A stretch of 64,000 bases of DNA from Paramuribaculum sp. Its GTDB lineage: Bacteria; Bacteroidota; Bacteroidia; Bacteroidales; Muribaculaceae. Under the pieces are notes generated by a model. That model was given only the letters and a program-made list of their open reading frames with translations. It was not told where the DNA came from and ran no database searches. Of this stretch, positions 7,861 to 16,640 are shown piece after piece. The position numbers were made by a program, and so were the translations under genes. The DNA is taken from NCBI GenBank assembly GCA_022511125.1, contig JAFLSD010000007.1:1-64000 (forward strand). Reading direction: 5' to 3'. How positions within the stretch are numbered: position 1 is the first letter of the stretch; every line of letters starts with the position of its first letter.

Positions 7861-8598
7861 ATGAATGGAACAAACAAGAGATTGGAAGAGGAATCAATTT
7901 CTCTAAGACGATATTCGGCTCAAGTGCGTTTACCCGAGATAGGAGAAGAAGGACAGAAGCGGTTGCTGTCGAAGAGTGTGCTTATTGTTGGCTGCGGAGC
8001 GTTAGGCAGTGTGGCAGCGGCTTATTTGGCGGGTGCCGGAATAGGCAGAATAGGTTTAGCTGATTTCGACACGGTCGACGAGTCGAATCTGCACCGCCAG
8101 GTGCTTTACGGATCGGATGAATGCGGTCAGAAAAAAGTAGCGTTGCTTGCCAATCACTTAGAGAGGCTCAATCCGGCAATAAATGTGTCAGCCTACGATA
8201 CATTTGCCAATGAAGCTTTTATTAGGAAGGTCATAAATGAATATGATTTCATCATAGATGCGGCCGACAATCCTCAGACCACTTATATGTTGGATCGTGT
8301 GTGTCGCTCCACATCGAAGGGTTATGTGACAGCCGGTGTTTCGGGTTGGAAAGCTCAAGTTTTCACTTATCTGCCGGGAGGGGTAGATTTCGGTGCTCTA
8401 TTTCCTCCTCCCGAGGAGCAGGAAGGCGTACTCCCTTGCAGTCTGACGGGAATTATCGGCCCGTTGGCAGGGATAGCAGCGTGTATCGAGGCATCGGAGG
8501 CTATAAAATATTTGGCAGGGATAGAAGGAGGGCTCGGCGGAAAGGTTCTGACAATCGATCTGCTTGGAAATCAGTTCGATCTCTTTTCTGTCGAATGA
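7861..8598 (+). CDS. HesA/MoeB/ThiF family E1-like enzyme
   Basis: This 245-aa cytosolic protein is an E1-like adenylyltransferase, a family that activates the C-terminus of ThiS- or MoaD-type sulfur carriers. It has the nucleotide-binding GCGALGS motif (residues 44-50), the DFDTVDESNLHRQ block and a possible catalytic cysteine in VLPCSLTG. No zinc CxxC pairs are visible, unlike typical MoeB or ThiF. The start at 7861 was chosen because the family N-terminus begins soon after and a -7 box lies just upstream; an in-frame ATG at 7786 would precede the promoter. No carrier protein or thi/moa gene is adjacent, so the pathway is open. Confidence 0.85.
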   Translation: MNGTNKRLEEESISLRRYSAQVRLPEIGEEGQKRLLSKSVLIVGCGALGSVAAAYLAGAGIGRIGLADFDTVDESNLHRQVLYGSDECGQKKVALLANHLERLNPAINVSAYDTFANEAFIRKVINEYDFIIDAADNPQTTYMLDRVCRSTSKGYVTAGVSGWKAQVFTYLPGGVDFGALFPPPEEQEGVLPCSLTGIIGPLAGIAACIEASEAIKYLAGIEGGLGGKVLTIDLLGNQFDLFSVE

Positions 8599-8697
8599 AT
8601 GGGATTTGATACTCAGAACAAGTAATCCAGAGGGTTGACGCGTCTGAAGTCGTCGGTGAGATAGCGACGGGATGACGGTAGAAGTAGCGCAATCGGT

Positions 8698-9972
8698 TTA
8701 TTGGTTTGCGTGAGTTTCGATACGGATAAGTTCGAGTCGTGTCGAAGTGCGTTTGAGTATTGTGAAGGTTTTGTCGGCAAGATCTATTTTTTCTCCTTGC
8801 GGCGGCAATTGTCCGAGATTGAAGAGAATATACCCTGCGAGTGTCTGATAATCGTCTTCATCGGGGATGTCGATGTGGAAATTTTCTCGAAGGTATTCCA
8901 CTTCAACTCGTCCGCTACAGTCGAAAACTCCGGGGCTTATTTCTCTTACGAGGGATTTAGTAGAGTCGTGTTCGTCCTGTATGTCCCCGAATATTTCTTC
9001 TACGAGGTCCTCGAGTGTGACCATTCCGGCTGTTCCACCGAATTCGTCAACAACAATAGCCATAGACCGTTTTTCGCCGAGTAGACGACGCATCATTTTG
9101 TTGGCGAGCAGAGCTTCGGGGACGAAAACCACTGGTTTTATTCTTGTTTTCCAGTCGACCCGGAGATCAAATAGTTCGCTAACGTGGATATATCCTTTGA
9201 CATCGTCAATGTCGTCCTTATAGACGACTATTTTGCTTCGCCCGGTTTCAGTGAAGAGTGCACTTAGCTGTTCACGGTCGGTATCGTCAATACTGACGGC
9301 AACGATTTCGTTTCGAGGCACCATGCAGTCTCTGAGATGTGTAGACGAAAAATCGAGCGCATTGTGGAATATCTTCACTTCATTTTCTATGCGGTCGCTT
9401 CGCGGACTAACGTCGTCGATGGTTCTGTCGAGATAGTTGTTGAGTTCCATCATCGAAAGCATTCCGGTGGTGGAATTTTCGCTTTTAATCCCGAATATAT
9501 TCATGAAAAATTTGGAGATCCATGTGGTAAAGGCCGATATCGGGTAGAAAATGAGGTAGAAAAGATAGATAGGAATGGCAAAAACCTTGAACGAAGTGTT
9601 AGGGTTGATTCGGAATATCGTTTTAGGAAAAAATTCGCCGGTGAGTAGGATCACGAAAGTAGATATCAGAGTGGAAAGGATAAGGATAACGGCTTCATTC
9701 GAACTCAGAGTGTTAAGCCAGGGATTGAGCAATGCTGAAGCTCCCATTCCATAGACAACGAGCATGATGTTGTTTCCCACGAGGATAGAAGATATGAAGA
9801 AGTCGCGGTTGGTATAAAATTTATTGAGTATGCGGCTTATCAGGCCTCCTTTCTGTACGTCGAGTTCCACGCGGACTCTGTCGGAAGTGATGAATGCTAT
9901 TTCAGTGCCCGAGAAAAGAGCCGAGAAGATGAGTGAAACGGCAGTTAGAACGATCCACGAAGCGAGACTCAT
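8698..9972 (-). CDS. CNNM/CBS/CorC-HlyC domain membrane protein
   Basis: This 424-aa protein has the CNNM (DUF21) membrane domain (about residues 1-190, four hydrophobic segments), a pair of CBS domains (about 200-335, with RDCMVPR and VDEFGGTAGMVTLEDL motifs) and a C-terminal CorC/HlyC domain. Family members are linked to magnesium or cobalt export, and the GldE branch in gliding Bacteroidetes is related. It follows lptC by 3 bp in the coaX-OMP-lptC group, so it is likely co-transcribed with envelope genes. The ion substrate cannot be read from the sequence. Confidence 0.88.
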   Translation of the reverse strand: MSLASWIVLTAVSLIFSALFSGTEIAFITSDRVRVELDVQKGGLISRILNKFYTNRDFFISSILVGNNIMLVVYGMGASALLNPWLNTLSSNEAVILILSTLISTFVILLTGEFFPKTIFRINPNTSFKVFAIPIYLFYLIFYPISAFTTWISKFFMNIFGIKSENSTTGMLSMMELNNYLDRTIDDVSPRSDRIENEVKIFHNALDFSSTHLRDCMVPRNEIVAVSIDDTDREQLSALFTETGRSKIVVYKDDIDDVKGYIHVSELFDLRVDWKTRIKPVVFVPEALLANKMMRRLLGEKRSMAIVVDEFGGTAGMVTLEDLVEEIFGDIQDEHDSTKSLVREISPGVFDCSGRVEVEYLRENFHIDIPDEDDYQTLAGYILFNLGQLPPQGEKIDLADKTFTILKRTSTRLELIRIETHANQ

Positions 9973-9975
9973 GAC

Positions 9976-10755
9976 TTATTGAATTAAATTATCGGTTTTC
10001 TGAGTTGTGATTCCCGGTCTGGTCGGACGTTGTGTGCGAGCAGCCCGATTTGTGCGGGTCGAGTCGGCTTTTGATCCGAGTGAATCAGTGGAAGAGGAGG
10101 GTAGTTGGCGCGCTCCTTTGGAGGCAACGGCTGAATCGCCCGGCTGATTGGAGACTCCGGTATTATTGGCTGTTTCCGAGCGAAATTGCGACATGGGCAA
10201 TATGGCGGAAACGTTTTTGACGTTGAATTTAGTGAGCTGGCTGTTGGATGTGAACCCATATCCTTCCATCATTCTGTCGACACGTTGTATCTGGATGAAG
10301 GAGTCGCTGTAGATCTCTTCTTTGCGTTGATCCCAGAAGAGTTGTTGGGTAAGAAATTTCTCTCCGGCAACATTTACGACCTTCACGTTCCCGTCGAGAC
10401 GCCATAGCTGTTTGTCCTTGAAATATGTAGCGGAGTCGCAATCGACAGTAGCTTCTCGTTTAAAAAAGTTGTCGTATCGATCGAGATGCAGCCCATGGGG
10501 GAATTTCCATTTCGGTTCTTTCGCTTCATCATAAACGAGCCATAGATCAGTGGTGATCTTGTATCTCATCACTCCCGAATCGGAAATGAGGGTCTCGACA
10601 TCGCGTGTAGTCATTGTGGCGAATGTCTCGGGGTCGATCTTTCCCTTGAAAGTCCTCTCTCCTTCGTTCCCGCATGCGGGTAGTATGACGGCCAACAGAG
10701 CCGTCACCACAATCAGGAGATTATGCAAGCCATGCAATCTTTTCCCGCCGGACAT
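9976..10755 (-). CDS. lptC: LPS export protein LptC
   Basis: This 259-aa protein has an N-terminal hydrophobic segment ending in a lipobox-like LPAC. A beta-jellyroll region carries the LptC pattern (DSATYFKDKQLWRLDGNVKV, then FLTQQLFWDQRKEEIYSD), and a low-complexity Ser/Thr/Arg-rich tail fills about residues 195-259. LptC bridges the inner-membrane LptBFG transporter to periplasmic LptA in LPS export. Bacteroidetes LptC proteins often carry such extensions. The start is 18 bp after the outer-membrane protein gene. Confidence 0.87.
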   Translation of the reverse strand: MSGGKRLHGLHNLLIVVTALLAVILPACGNEGERTFKGKIDPETFATMTTRDVETLISDSGVMRYKITTDLWLVYDEAKEPKWKFPHGLHLDRYDNFFKREATVDCDSATYFKDKQLWRLDGNVKVVNVAGEKFLTQQLFWDQRKEEIYSDSFIQIQRVDRMMEGYGFTSNSQLTKFNVKNVSAILPMSQFRSETANNTGVSNQPGDSAVASKGARQLPSSSTDSLGSKADSTRTNRAARTQRPTRPGITTQKTDNLIQ

Positions 10756-10773
10756 CGATTGGGTTGTGATGGA

Positions 10774-12021
10774 TTAGTCGATCTTACGTTTGAAGAACCA
10801 AAGTTCGTTGAAATTAATGCCGACAGTCAGGCTGAAATAGTTTTCTTTGACGAGCGGATTGGGAGTAGCCTGCCGATGTTTGTATTCCAAACCGACATTA
10901 ATAATGGTTTTGGTGGAGAGTGTAGGGAGTCCGACGCCGCAAGCGACGGTCCATTCGCCGATATTGTTGCTGCCGGCCATGACGTAATCGCGGTTGTAGG
11001 ACACGCCTGCACGGTATGTCACGTTTTCAAAATAAGATCCTCTTTCTTTAGGGCGGAATTGACCACCGAGTGCAACTTTGTATCGGTTGGCAAAACGAGT
11101 TGCGGGGAAGTCGGATAGTTTTTCGAACTTGGCTTTACTCCAAGGCTGATAAGTGAAATCAGCTTCGACAAGGAGCTTTGTGCCACGCTGATAATTGATG
11201 CCGACTCCGAATGTAGAGGCTGTCGAGAAACCGTTTTTCATTCTAACGTCGGCCACTGTGTCAGGCTTGATGGTATTACTCGAGGTTTCAAAGGCGTATT
11301 TGACGACCTGCGCATCGCCGAGCAAATCTTTACCCGGAGAGAATATGGCTCCGATTCCGATAGTTTCTTTCTTTGATATGGGAAGGCTGTATTGAGCTCC
11401 TATTCTAATATCCCAGTCGCGGACGGAGAGAGTCTGTTCGAAAACAGATGTCGAACCGTCGGTGAGAGCATAAATGTCGTTGGTTATACTACCGAACAGG
11501 TAGGAAATGTTAGCGCCGACGGAGAAACCTTTAAACAGGTTTCCGCTTATACCGGCATATATTTCATTGAGCCCACCCGTGCCTGAATGTTGAGTGCTTC
11601 CGTTATCAATTTCGGAGCCGAAAGCATAACCTACCGATGAATAAGGAAGAATACCGATACTCATTCCGATCCGTCGGGATATTGGAAATTGTAAGGTGAT
11701 ATAGTCAAGACCACCTCCGGCCTGGTTTTCTTTAACGTCGCCGTCGGATCTTCTGATGAAAGACGCATCAGCTCCCATATCGAAAAGAAATGTGAGCGAG
11801 TCGATGCGGGAATATGACGCCGGGTTCATGACGTTGATCTGCCGACCGGAACTCATGGCATATCCTATGCCTCCCATCTGGCGTTGTGTCGAAGTGACAT
11901 TGTCTCTAAGCAAACCGTAACCGTAGCTCGAATAAGGACTGTCGGTATTCTGTCCGAAAGAAGAGAAAGAAATGAACCCGATCGAGAGTACGACCGCTAA
12001 TTTAATAAGATTATTTTTCAT
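10774..12021 (-). CDS. Predicted outer-membrane beta-barrel protein
   Basis: This 415-aa protein has a signal peptide cleaved after about residue 23 (SSFGQ), an N-terminal SPYSSYGYGLL block, an NVMNPASYS motif like those in FadL/OMPP1-type proteins, and alternating aromatic strands to the end (FNELWFFKRKID). It is probably an outer-membrane transporter or assembly-related barrel. It overlaps the 3' end of coaX by 11 bp and precedes lptC. The cargo is unknown. Confidence 0.75.
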   Translation of the reverse strand: MKNNLIKLAVVLSIGFISFSSFGQNTDSPYSSYGYGLLRDNVTSTQRQMGGIGYAMSSGRQINVMNPASYSRIDSLTFLFDMGADASFIRRSDGDVKENQAGGGLDYITLQFPISRRIGMSIGILPYSSVGYAFGSEIDNGSTQHSGTGGLNEIYAGISGNLFKGFSVGANISYLFGSITNDIYALTDGSTSVFEQTLSVRDWDIRIGAQYSLPISKKETIGIGAIFSPGKDLLGDAQVVKYAFETSSNTIKPDTVADVRMKNGFSTASTFGVGINYQRGTKLLVEADFTYQPWSKAKFEKLSDFPATRFANRYKVALGGQFRPKERGSYFENVTYRAGVSYNRDYVMAGSNNIGEWTVACGVGLPTLSTKTIINVGLEYKHRQATPNPLVKENYFSLTVGINFNELWFFKRKID

Positions 12022-12745
12022 TATATATCAATATTCTGTTTAATCCTTTGCTAACCAAATCTGTTTCGACGAATACTTCGAAATCGAGCAATTTGCGCAA
12101 TTCCTGAGCCCAGCCGCCAGTAAGCACCACTTTAGTGTCGTCGGGGAGATGCGAACGGTAGTAAGTCAAGGCTCCAACTATACCATAAACCGCTCCGAGA
12201 ATCATTGCCGAGGGTGTGTCGTAGCCGAGGAAAGTGTCATAATTGATTTCGAAGGGCACTTTAACTCTCGGCAGACGAGCGGTGAAACGATGGAGCGCTT
12301 CAAGTCGCATGCTCATGCCCGGAGCGATGTTCCCACCGAGGAAATGTCCGTCGGCCGACAATGCATCGTAAGTTACGGCCGTTCCAGCATCGACAACGAG
12401 TAACGGAGAGCCTCCGTAGATAGACCAAGCTCCTACGGCAGCTGCAATTCTGTCGGCTCCCAGTGTCTTCGGGGTCTTATAGTCGATGGTGATCGGAATA
12501 GGCGTTTCACTCGTGAGCTGGCATATTTTTTTTGCGAGGAAGTCGAGGCTCGCTAGAATGTCATGACCATGTGATTTGACGCTGCAATAGATGGCATGTC
12601 GTACGGTTCCATGACGTTGCACGAAACGCTCCACCACCTTAGGCGACAGGGTAGGCTCTATTACGGAATCGATTAGCTGTTCGCCGTTCCAGATGGCTAT
12701 TTTAGAGGCTGTATTGCCTTGGTCTATGGTCAGATTTAATGACAT
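12011..12745 (-). CDS. coaX: Type III pantothenate kinase
   Basis: This 244-aa ASKHA-fold kinase phosphorylates pantothenate in the first step of coenzyme A synthesis. The phosphate-binding motif DQGNTASK (residues 8-15), the GADR motif (near 93-96) and the adenosine-side DAGTAVT motif (near 116-122) are all present. It starts 8 nt after a TAATTTTG box, heads the group that includes lptC, and overlaps the next gene by 11 bp. Confidence 0.94.
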   Translation of the reverse strand: MSLNLTIDQGNTASKIAIWNGEQLIDSVIEPTLSPKVVERFVQRHGTVRHAIYCSVKSHGHDILASLDFLAKKICQLTSETPIPITIDYKTPKTLGADRIAAAVGAWSIYGGSPLLVVDAGTAVTYDALSADGHFLGGNIAPGMSMRLEALHRFTARLPRVKVPFEINYDTFLGYDTPSAMILGAVYGIVGALTYYRSHLPDDTKVVLTGGWAQELRKLLDFEVFVETDLVSKGLNRILIYNEK

Positions 12746-12752
12746 TTCGCCA

Positions 12753-12781
12753 CAAAATTACGAAATAGTAGGAAATTGCAA
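12753..12781 (-). promoter_or_regulatory. Promoter of the coaX operon
   Basis: A -7 box TAATTTTG (12760-12753 on the minus strand) is preceded by TTG at 12781-12779, 18 bp away. The coaX start codon is 8 nt downstream, so the mRNA would have almost no leader. Confidence 0.6.
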
Positions 12782-12829
12782 GGCCAACATCAAGCCTTTT
12801 TTTGCTTAACGGGTCATCGATGAGTTCTT

Positions 12830-13189
12830 TTAACCATTTTTAAGCGCCCGCGATATCATAAGCGAAGCATAGACTTCGATGGCTCCTCCGGCGAGAGTGA
12901 ATGCAATCCAATCGGTATTGCCGTAGGGATAATAGAACATGAAGAAAGTGCCGGCAACGAACATCAATCCTCCCCATACTTCGATACGGCACAGACGTCT
13001 AACCCTTATATTTTCGGGCAAAGGACATGGACGTAGGGCTTTGCCGGCAGTCACCAATATCGCACCAGCTCCGTAAATCCACCTATAAATATCGGGCGAG
13101 ACCATAAACAGGGGTAAAGCAGTAGCGGCGAAAACCAGAAGAAGTCCGACAATCGCCATCCATTCGCCCCAATGCATTCGTTCCTTCAT
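12830..13189 (-). CDS. Small four-helix membrane protein, unknown function
   Basis: This 119-aa protein has about four hydrophobic segments (residues 10-30, 35-52, 67-88 and 92-112) separated by short charged loops. No catalytic motif is visible. It starts 2 bp after the divIC-like gene on the same strand, so the two are almost certainly co-transcribed; a role in the envelope or in division is possible but unproven. Confidence 0.7.
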   Translation of the reverse strand: MKERMHWGEWMAIVGLLLVFAATALPLFMVSPDIYRWIYGAGAILVTAGKALRPCPLPENIRVRRLCRIEVWGGLMFVAGTFFMFYYPYGNTDWIAFTLAGGAIEVYASLMISRALKNG

Positions 13190-13191
13190 AG

Positions 13192-13494
13192 TCAGTCGGC
13201 AATAAAAATATCTTCGTTGACACGCTGCATGTGATATTGCTCCCTGACGATGCGCTCCATGGCTTCGGGCTCAGTAGTGAGCTGATCGAGCAATTTCTGA
13301 TAATATTGCAGGGTATCGTTGTTAAGAGCTATTTCGTCGCTTAGGCGATCTATTTCCTTCTGATAGCGGTAATTATCCATGACAGAGTTGTCGCTGAAGA
13401 GCATGACATATCCCAAAATGCCCACCATCAAAAGAAAGCTCACGCGTATATATCGCCGGCACCAGCCGACTATAGAATTCCATTTCCAATCCAT
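13192..13494 (-). CDS. Septum formation initiator (FtsB/DivIC family)
   Basis: This 100-aa bitopic protein has a short cytoplasmic N-terminus, a transmembrane helix (about residues 14-33) and a coiled coil with leucine/isoleucine heptads (about 40-75). It ends with the ERIVREQYHMQR block typical of FtsB/DivIC proteins, which link FtsQ and FtsL at the division site. The start MDWKW was chosen over an upstream in-frame ATG at 13521 because a -7 box lies between them. Length is normal. Confidence 0.87.
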   Translation of the reverse strand: MDWKWNSIVGWCRRYIRVSFLLMVGILGYVMLFSDNSVMDNYRYQKEIDRLSDEIALNNDTLQYYQKLLDQLTTEPEAMERIVREQYHMQRVNEDIFIAD

Positions 13495-13498
13495 AATG

Positions 13499-13506
13499 CA
13501 AAAGTA
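13499..13506 (-). promoter_or_regulatory. -7 box upstream of the divIC-like gene
   Basis: TACTTTTG on the minus strand fits TAnnTTTG. The chosen ATG (13494) is 5 nt past the box, again suggesting a leaderless or near-leaderless transcript. Confidence 0.5.
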
Positions 13507-13560
13507 ATATTTTTTTAGCATCCCCTCAAGAAGGGGTAGAGATAAATTTCGTCAAAAAGA

Positions 13561-13592
13561 TTTGCATAGAGCCAAAAATGATTTTATCTTTG
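13561..13592 (+). promoter_or_regulatory. Promoter of tRNA-Ala
   Basis: TTTG (13561-13564) and TATCTTTG (13585-13592) are separated by 20 bp, a textbook Bacteroidetes promoter. The tRNA begins 10 nt after the -7 box. Confidence 0.8.
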
Positions 13593-13601
13593 CATCGGAA
13601 A

Positions 13602-13675
13602 GGGGTATTAGCTCATCCGGCTAGAGCGCGACACTGGCAGTGTCGAGGTGAGCGGTTCGAGTCCGCTATACTCCA
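13602..13675 (+). tRNA. tRNA-Ala (anticodon GGC)
   Basis: A complete cloverleaf can be drawn. The acceptor stem is GGGGTAT / ATACTCC with the alanine identity pair G3:U70. The D arm is GCTC/GAGC, the anticodon stem CGACA/TGTCG with loop CTGGCAG (anticodon GGC), and the T arm AGCGG/CCGCT with TTCGAGT. The discriminator is A at 13675. CCA is not encoded. It has its own promoter and a terminator at 13683. Confidence 0.96.
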
Positions 13676-13682
13676 CGAAAGG

Positions 13683-13713
13683 CGAATTTGAGGTACGGCT
13701 TCAAGTTCGTTTT
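13683..13713 (+). terminator. Terminator of tRNA-Ala
   Basis: An 11-bp stem CGAATTTGAGG / CTTCAAGTTCG with a 5-nt loop is followed by a T-rich tract. A close copy is found at 14289-14321, on the far side of the DUF4160-DUF2442 cassette. Confidence 0.8.
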
Positions 13714-13723
13714 CATTTTATGC

Positions 13724-13755
13724 TTTGCGATTTTATAAAAATATCAATATCTTTG
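13724..13755 (+). promoter_or_regulatory. Promoter of the DUF4160-DUF2442 pair
   Basis: TTTG (13724-13727), a 20-bp spacer and TATCTTTG (13748-13755) lie 16 bp before the DUF4160 start codon. The cassette therefore has its own promoter and does not depend on the tRNA transcript. Confidence 0.75.
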
Positions 13756-13771
13756 TGGAAAATAAGTAATT

Positions 13772-14017
13772 ATGCCAACTCTATTTATCCTATTTGGCTA
13801 TCGTTTTTTCTTTTGGTCTAATGAGCATGAGCCGATTCATGTCCATGTAAATAAAGGTGAATCAGAAGCCAAGTATAATGTCGAGACTCTTGAACTTATT
13901 GAAAATTTCGGTTTTAAGAAAAATGAACTTAAAATGATAGAGTCGATTCTTGAGGAGAATAAAAATGTGATAAAGCAGCGTTGGGACGAATATTTTAATA
14001 AAAGGTTCGAAAAATGA
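13772..14017 (+). CDS. DUF4160 domain protein
   Basis: This 81-aa protein fits the DUF4160 family: an N-terminal PTLFILFGYRFFFWSNEH block, then EPIHVHVNKGE with clustered histidines that could bind metal, and a charged helical C-terminus. DUF4160 genes are commonly paired with DUF2442 genes, as here, where the stop overlaps the next start by 4 bp. The pair has been discussed as a toxin-antitoxin-like module, but no activity can be read from the sequence. It lies directly after tRNA-Ala between duplicated terminators, which suggests insertion. Confidence 0.87.
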   Translation: MPTLFILFGYRFFFWSNEHEPIHVHVNKGESEAKYNVETLELIENFGFKKNELKMIESILEENKNVIKQRWDEYFNKRFEK

Positions 14018-14253
14018 ACAGGACAGAAATCTCACGAGTTTGGCTTACTGATGATGCTATAAGTTTGGAAACTATCGATGGGAGAGTAGCGAGCGAATTA
14101 TTTGAAAATTATCCGCGCTTGTCTCGAGCATCAAAGGAAGCAAGAGAGAATTATAAATTGTCGTATTTCGGCATCCATTGGGTTGAAATAGATGAAGACT
14201 TATCATTTGATGGCTTTTTCAATAAAGGTGACTATATTTCTATAACCCATTAA
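14014..14253 (+). CDS. DUF2442 domain protein
   Basis: This 79-aa protein has the DUF2442 pattern: an N-terminal strand ending in DDAISLETIDGR, an arginine in YPRLSRAS, and the C-terminal GIHWVEIDEDLSFDGF block. It is translationally coupled to the DUF4160 gene by a 4-bp overlap. Family members may act as DNA-binding or antitoxin-like partners, but that is not established here. A terminator follows at 14289. Confidence 0.87.
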   Translation: MNRTEISRVWLTDDAISLETIDGRVASELFENYPRLSRASKEARENYKLSYFGIHWVEIDEDLSFDGFFNKGDYISITH

Positions 14254-14288
14254 GAAAATCGATAATTCCTTAGAGTTTTCCATAAAGG

Positions 14289-14321
14289 GCGAATTTGAGG
14301 CAAGACTCAGGTTCGCTTTTT
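14289..14321 (+). terminator. Terminator of the DUF4160-DUF2442 cassette
   Basis: An 11-bp stem GCGAATTTGAG / CTCAGGTTCGC is followed by TTTTT. It is homologous to the tRNA-Ala terminator at 13683, as if that terminator was duplicated on insertion. From 14322 to 14420 nothing else was seen. Confidence 0.8.
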
Positions 14322-14420
14322 GTATTCCTAATGTAAGGGTGTGAAAAATACAGAAATGGCGTGATTTCAAGTGGAGATCTTAAAGTGTCGGTAACAGTAG
14401 ATGTCGTCTGGCGAACCGGA

Positions 14421-15527
14421 CTATGGAATCTCCTGTTCGACGAGCGAAATAAGGTCGCCGTAACCTTCAGCTTTCATGTCCTGAAGCGGAATGAATCGGA
14501 GCGAGGCACTGTTTATGCAATATCTAAGTCCTCCGGTTTCTTCCGGACCGTCAGGGAATACATGTCCGAGATGAGCGTCGCCGGTTTTGCTTCGCACTTC
14601 GACGCGTTCCATGCCATGGGAGGTGTCGCGCAGATTTACGATGAGATCTTTCGATATAGGTTTAGAGAACGCCGGCCATCCGCACCCGGAATCGAATTTG
14701 TCGGATGAAAGAAAGAGCGGTTCGCCTGTAGTTATGTCAACGTAGATGCCGGGACGGAATTCGCGGTCATACTCGTTGGTGTAGGGGCGTTCGGTTGCAT
14801 TATGTTGTGTCACTTCGTATTGGAGCGGGGTGAGTTTTGCCTTGAGTTCATCGTCCGAAGGTTTTGTATAGACTTTTTTAGGCCGGACGAGCGCGGTGTC
14901 ACGACTTTCGCGCGCAATGGTGAATAAGCGTGGATCTATATGACAGTATCCTCCCGGGTTTTTATCGAGATAGTCCTGGTGGTAATCTTCAGCAGGGTAG
15001 AAATTTTGAAGTTTTCCCGTTTCTATGGCCAATGGCTTCGATATTCGGCTCTGAAGCTCCCCGAGACTTTTTTCAATAACTATCTTGTCTTGAGGATCAG
15101 TGTAATATATGCCGGTACGGTACTGCGTTCCGCGGTCGTTTCCCTGTTTGTTTAAAGACGTGGGATCGATAGTCATATAATAAAGTGATAGAATGTGGGC
15201 AAGCGACACTGAATCAGGGTTATAAACTACCTTTACCGTCTCTGCTGCTCCGGTGTTTCCGGTGCAGACTTCCTGATAGGTAGGGTTGGGTATACGGGAG
15301 TTAGCGTATCCGGCCTGGGTGCTTATCACACCGGGGACAAGCCCGAGGAAATGTTCCGTTCCCCAGAAACATCCTCCTGCCAGATAAATCGTGTCGAGTT
15401 TCATATAGTCTGTTTTTTCCACTTTGTTGTTGTTTTGAATCAAGTCTTCGTTAGCTTTTGCCTTGCAACTAATACATCCGAGCGACATGGCTAAGATCAA
15501 TACCGTTATAAGGATGTTCCGGTTCAT
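14421..15527 (-). CDS. msrAB: Bifunctional methionine sulfoxide reductase MsrA-MsrB, lipoprotein
   Basis: This 368-aa fusion begins with a lipoprotein-type signal ([11 protein letters not shown], Cys18 or Cys21), so it acts outside the cytoplasm. MsrA follows, with catalytic GGCFWG (Cys53), then MsrB with CGWPAF and the catalytic RYCINSASL. The two domains reduce the S and R forms of methionine sulfoxide in oxidised envelope proteins. The start at 15527 was preferred to 15548 because it gives a compact signal peptide. The gene stands alone between the DUF2442 cassette and rsgA. Confidence 0.93.
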   Translation of the reverse strand: MNRNILITVLILAMSLGCISCKAKANEDLIQNNNKVEKTDYMKLDTIYLAGGCFWGTEHFLGLVPGVISTQAGYANSRIPNPTYQEVCTGNTGAAETVKVVYNPDSVSLAHILSLYYMTIDPTSLNKQGNDRGTQYRTGIYYTDPQDKIVIEKSLGELQSRISKPLAIETGKLQNFYPAEDYHQDYLDKNPGGYCHIDPRLFTIARESRDTALVRPKKVYTKPSDDELKAKLTPLQYEVTQHNATERPYTNEYDREFRPGIYVDITTGEPLFLSSDKFDSGCGWPAFSKPISKDLIVNLRDTSHGMERVEVRSKTGDAHLGHVFPDGPEETGGLRYCINSASLRFIPLQDMKAEGYGDLISLVEQEIP

Positions 15528-15607
15528 TGTCGTAGATATTTTTGTCAATCAAACAAATTCCCGGCAGGTTTCGTTCATGCGATGACAACAGAATCAGACC
15601 GCGTCCG

Positions 15608-16567
15608 TCAATATGCTTCCCTATATTTGCTTCCGGTATCGTCGCTCGTAATCGAAAGGTAAGAATTATAGCGCGAAAGGGCAATTTTGTGATCTTCAAT
15701 GGCTTTTCTGACGGCACACCCGGGTTCGTGGATATGAGTGCAGTCGGCAAAACGACAATTATGGCCTATTTCAAAAATCTCGGGAAAAAAATGCGAAACT
15801 TCCCGTGGATCGAAATCCACTGTTCCGAAACCTTTCACTCCCGGAGTGTCGATGATGTAACTTTCCTTATCTCCGGGAAGACGGAACATTTCGGAAAACG
15901 TTGTAGTATGCATGCCGGTGTCGTGTATTTCTGAAATCTCGGCAGTGCGCAAGTCGAGTCCCGGAATAAGTTCGTTGATAATTGTGGTCTTCCCCACTCC
16001 CGAGTTTCCTGAAAACAGTGAGATTTTGCCAGTCAGTTTTTTTCGGAGTTCATCAATTCCTTCTCCAGTGGTAGCCGATGTGTGGATAACAGGGTAGCCT
16101 ATAGACCGGTAGAGATATGTTATGGCGTCAAGATATTCTTCTCGTTCTTCATCCCCGCGACAAAGGTCGGTTTTGTTGATCACGATAATCGCCTTAATGC
16201 CGTAGGCCTCGGCCGTGGCGAGGAAGCGGTCGATAAAGGTGGTTGAGACTGTGGGATGGAACAATGTGGCCACAAGTATCGCCTGATCGACATTAGCGGC
16301 AATGATATGGGCTTCCTTCGACAGGTTGCTCGATCTGCGGATAATATAGTTTTTGCGAGGAGATATCTGCGTTATGAACCCATTGCCTTCTTGACCCGGT
16401 ATCACCGTCACACGGTCGCCTACAGCAACGGGATTGGTAGTCCGGATTCCTTTGAGACGGAAATTGCCTTTTATCTTGCAAGGCATAATAATTCCGCTAT
16501 CAGCAGAGTCGTCGAGTTTTACAGTGTACCAGCTTCCGGTGTTTTTAATTACCGTCCCTTCCATCAT
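15608..16567 (-). CDS. rsgA: Ribosome small subunit-dependent GTPase RsgA
   Basis: This 319-aa circularly permuted GTPase matures the 30S subunit. It has an N-terminal OB-fold; G4 (NKTDLC) precedes G1 (GNSGVGKT) and G3 (DTPGVKGF). The C-terminal zinc knuckle follows the CxxxxCxHxxxxxC spacing (CRFADCTHIHEPGC). The first two codons are both ATG, so the start could be 16564. It lies 73 bp downstream of the winged-helix gene. Confidence 0.95.
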   Translation of the reverse strand: MMEGTVIKNTGSWYTVKLDDSADSGIIMPCKIKGNFRLKGIRTTNPVAVGDRVTVIPGQEGNGFITQISPRKNYIIRRSSNLSKEAHIIAANVDQAILVATLFHPTVSTTFIDRFLATAEAYGIKAIIVINKTDLCRGDEEREEYLDAITYLYRSIGYPVIHTSATTGEGIDELRKKLTGKISLFSGNSGVGKTTIINELIPGLDLRTAEISEIHDTGMHTTTFSEMFRLPGDKESYIIDTPGVKGFGTVDFDPREVSHFFPEIFEIGHNCRFADCTHIHEPGCAVRKAIEDHKIALSRYNSYLSITSDDTGSKYREAY

Positions 16568-16584
16568 TTCTTTTAATAATTCAA

Positions 16585-16616
16585 AGCCCGACCGCTCATT
16601 AAAAACGTGCCGGGCT
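16585..16616 (-). terminator. Possible terminator of the winged-helix gene
   Basis: An inverted repeat AGCCCG / CGGGCT (6 bp, long loop), read on the minus strand, is followed by TTTGAATTATT. The stem is short, so the call is tentative. Confidence 0.35.
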
Positions 16617-16640
16617 CTGACTTTTAGTTTCGATACTTTC

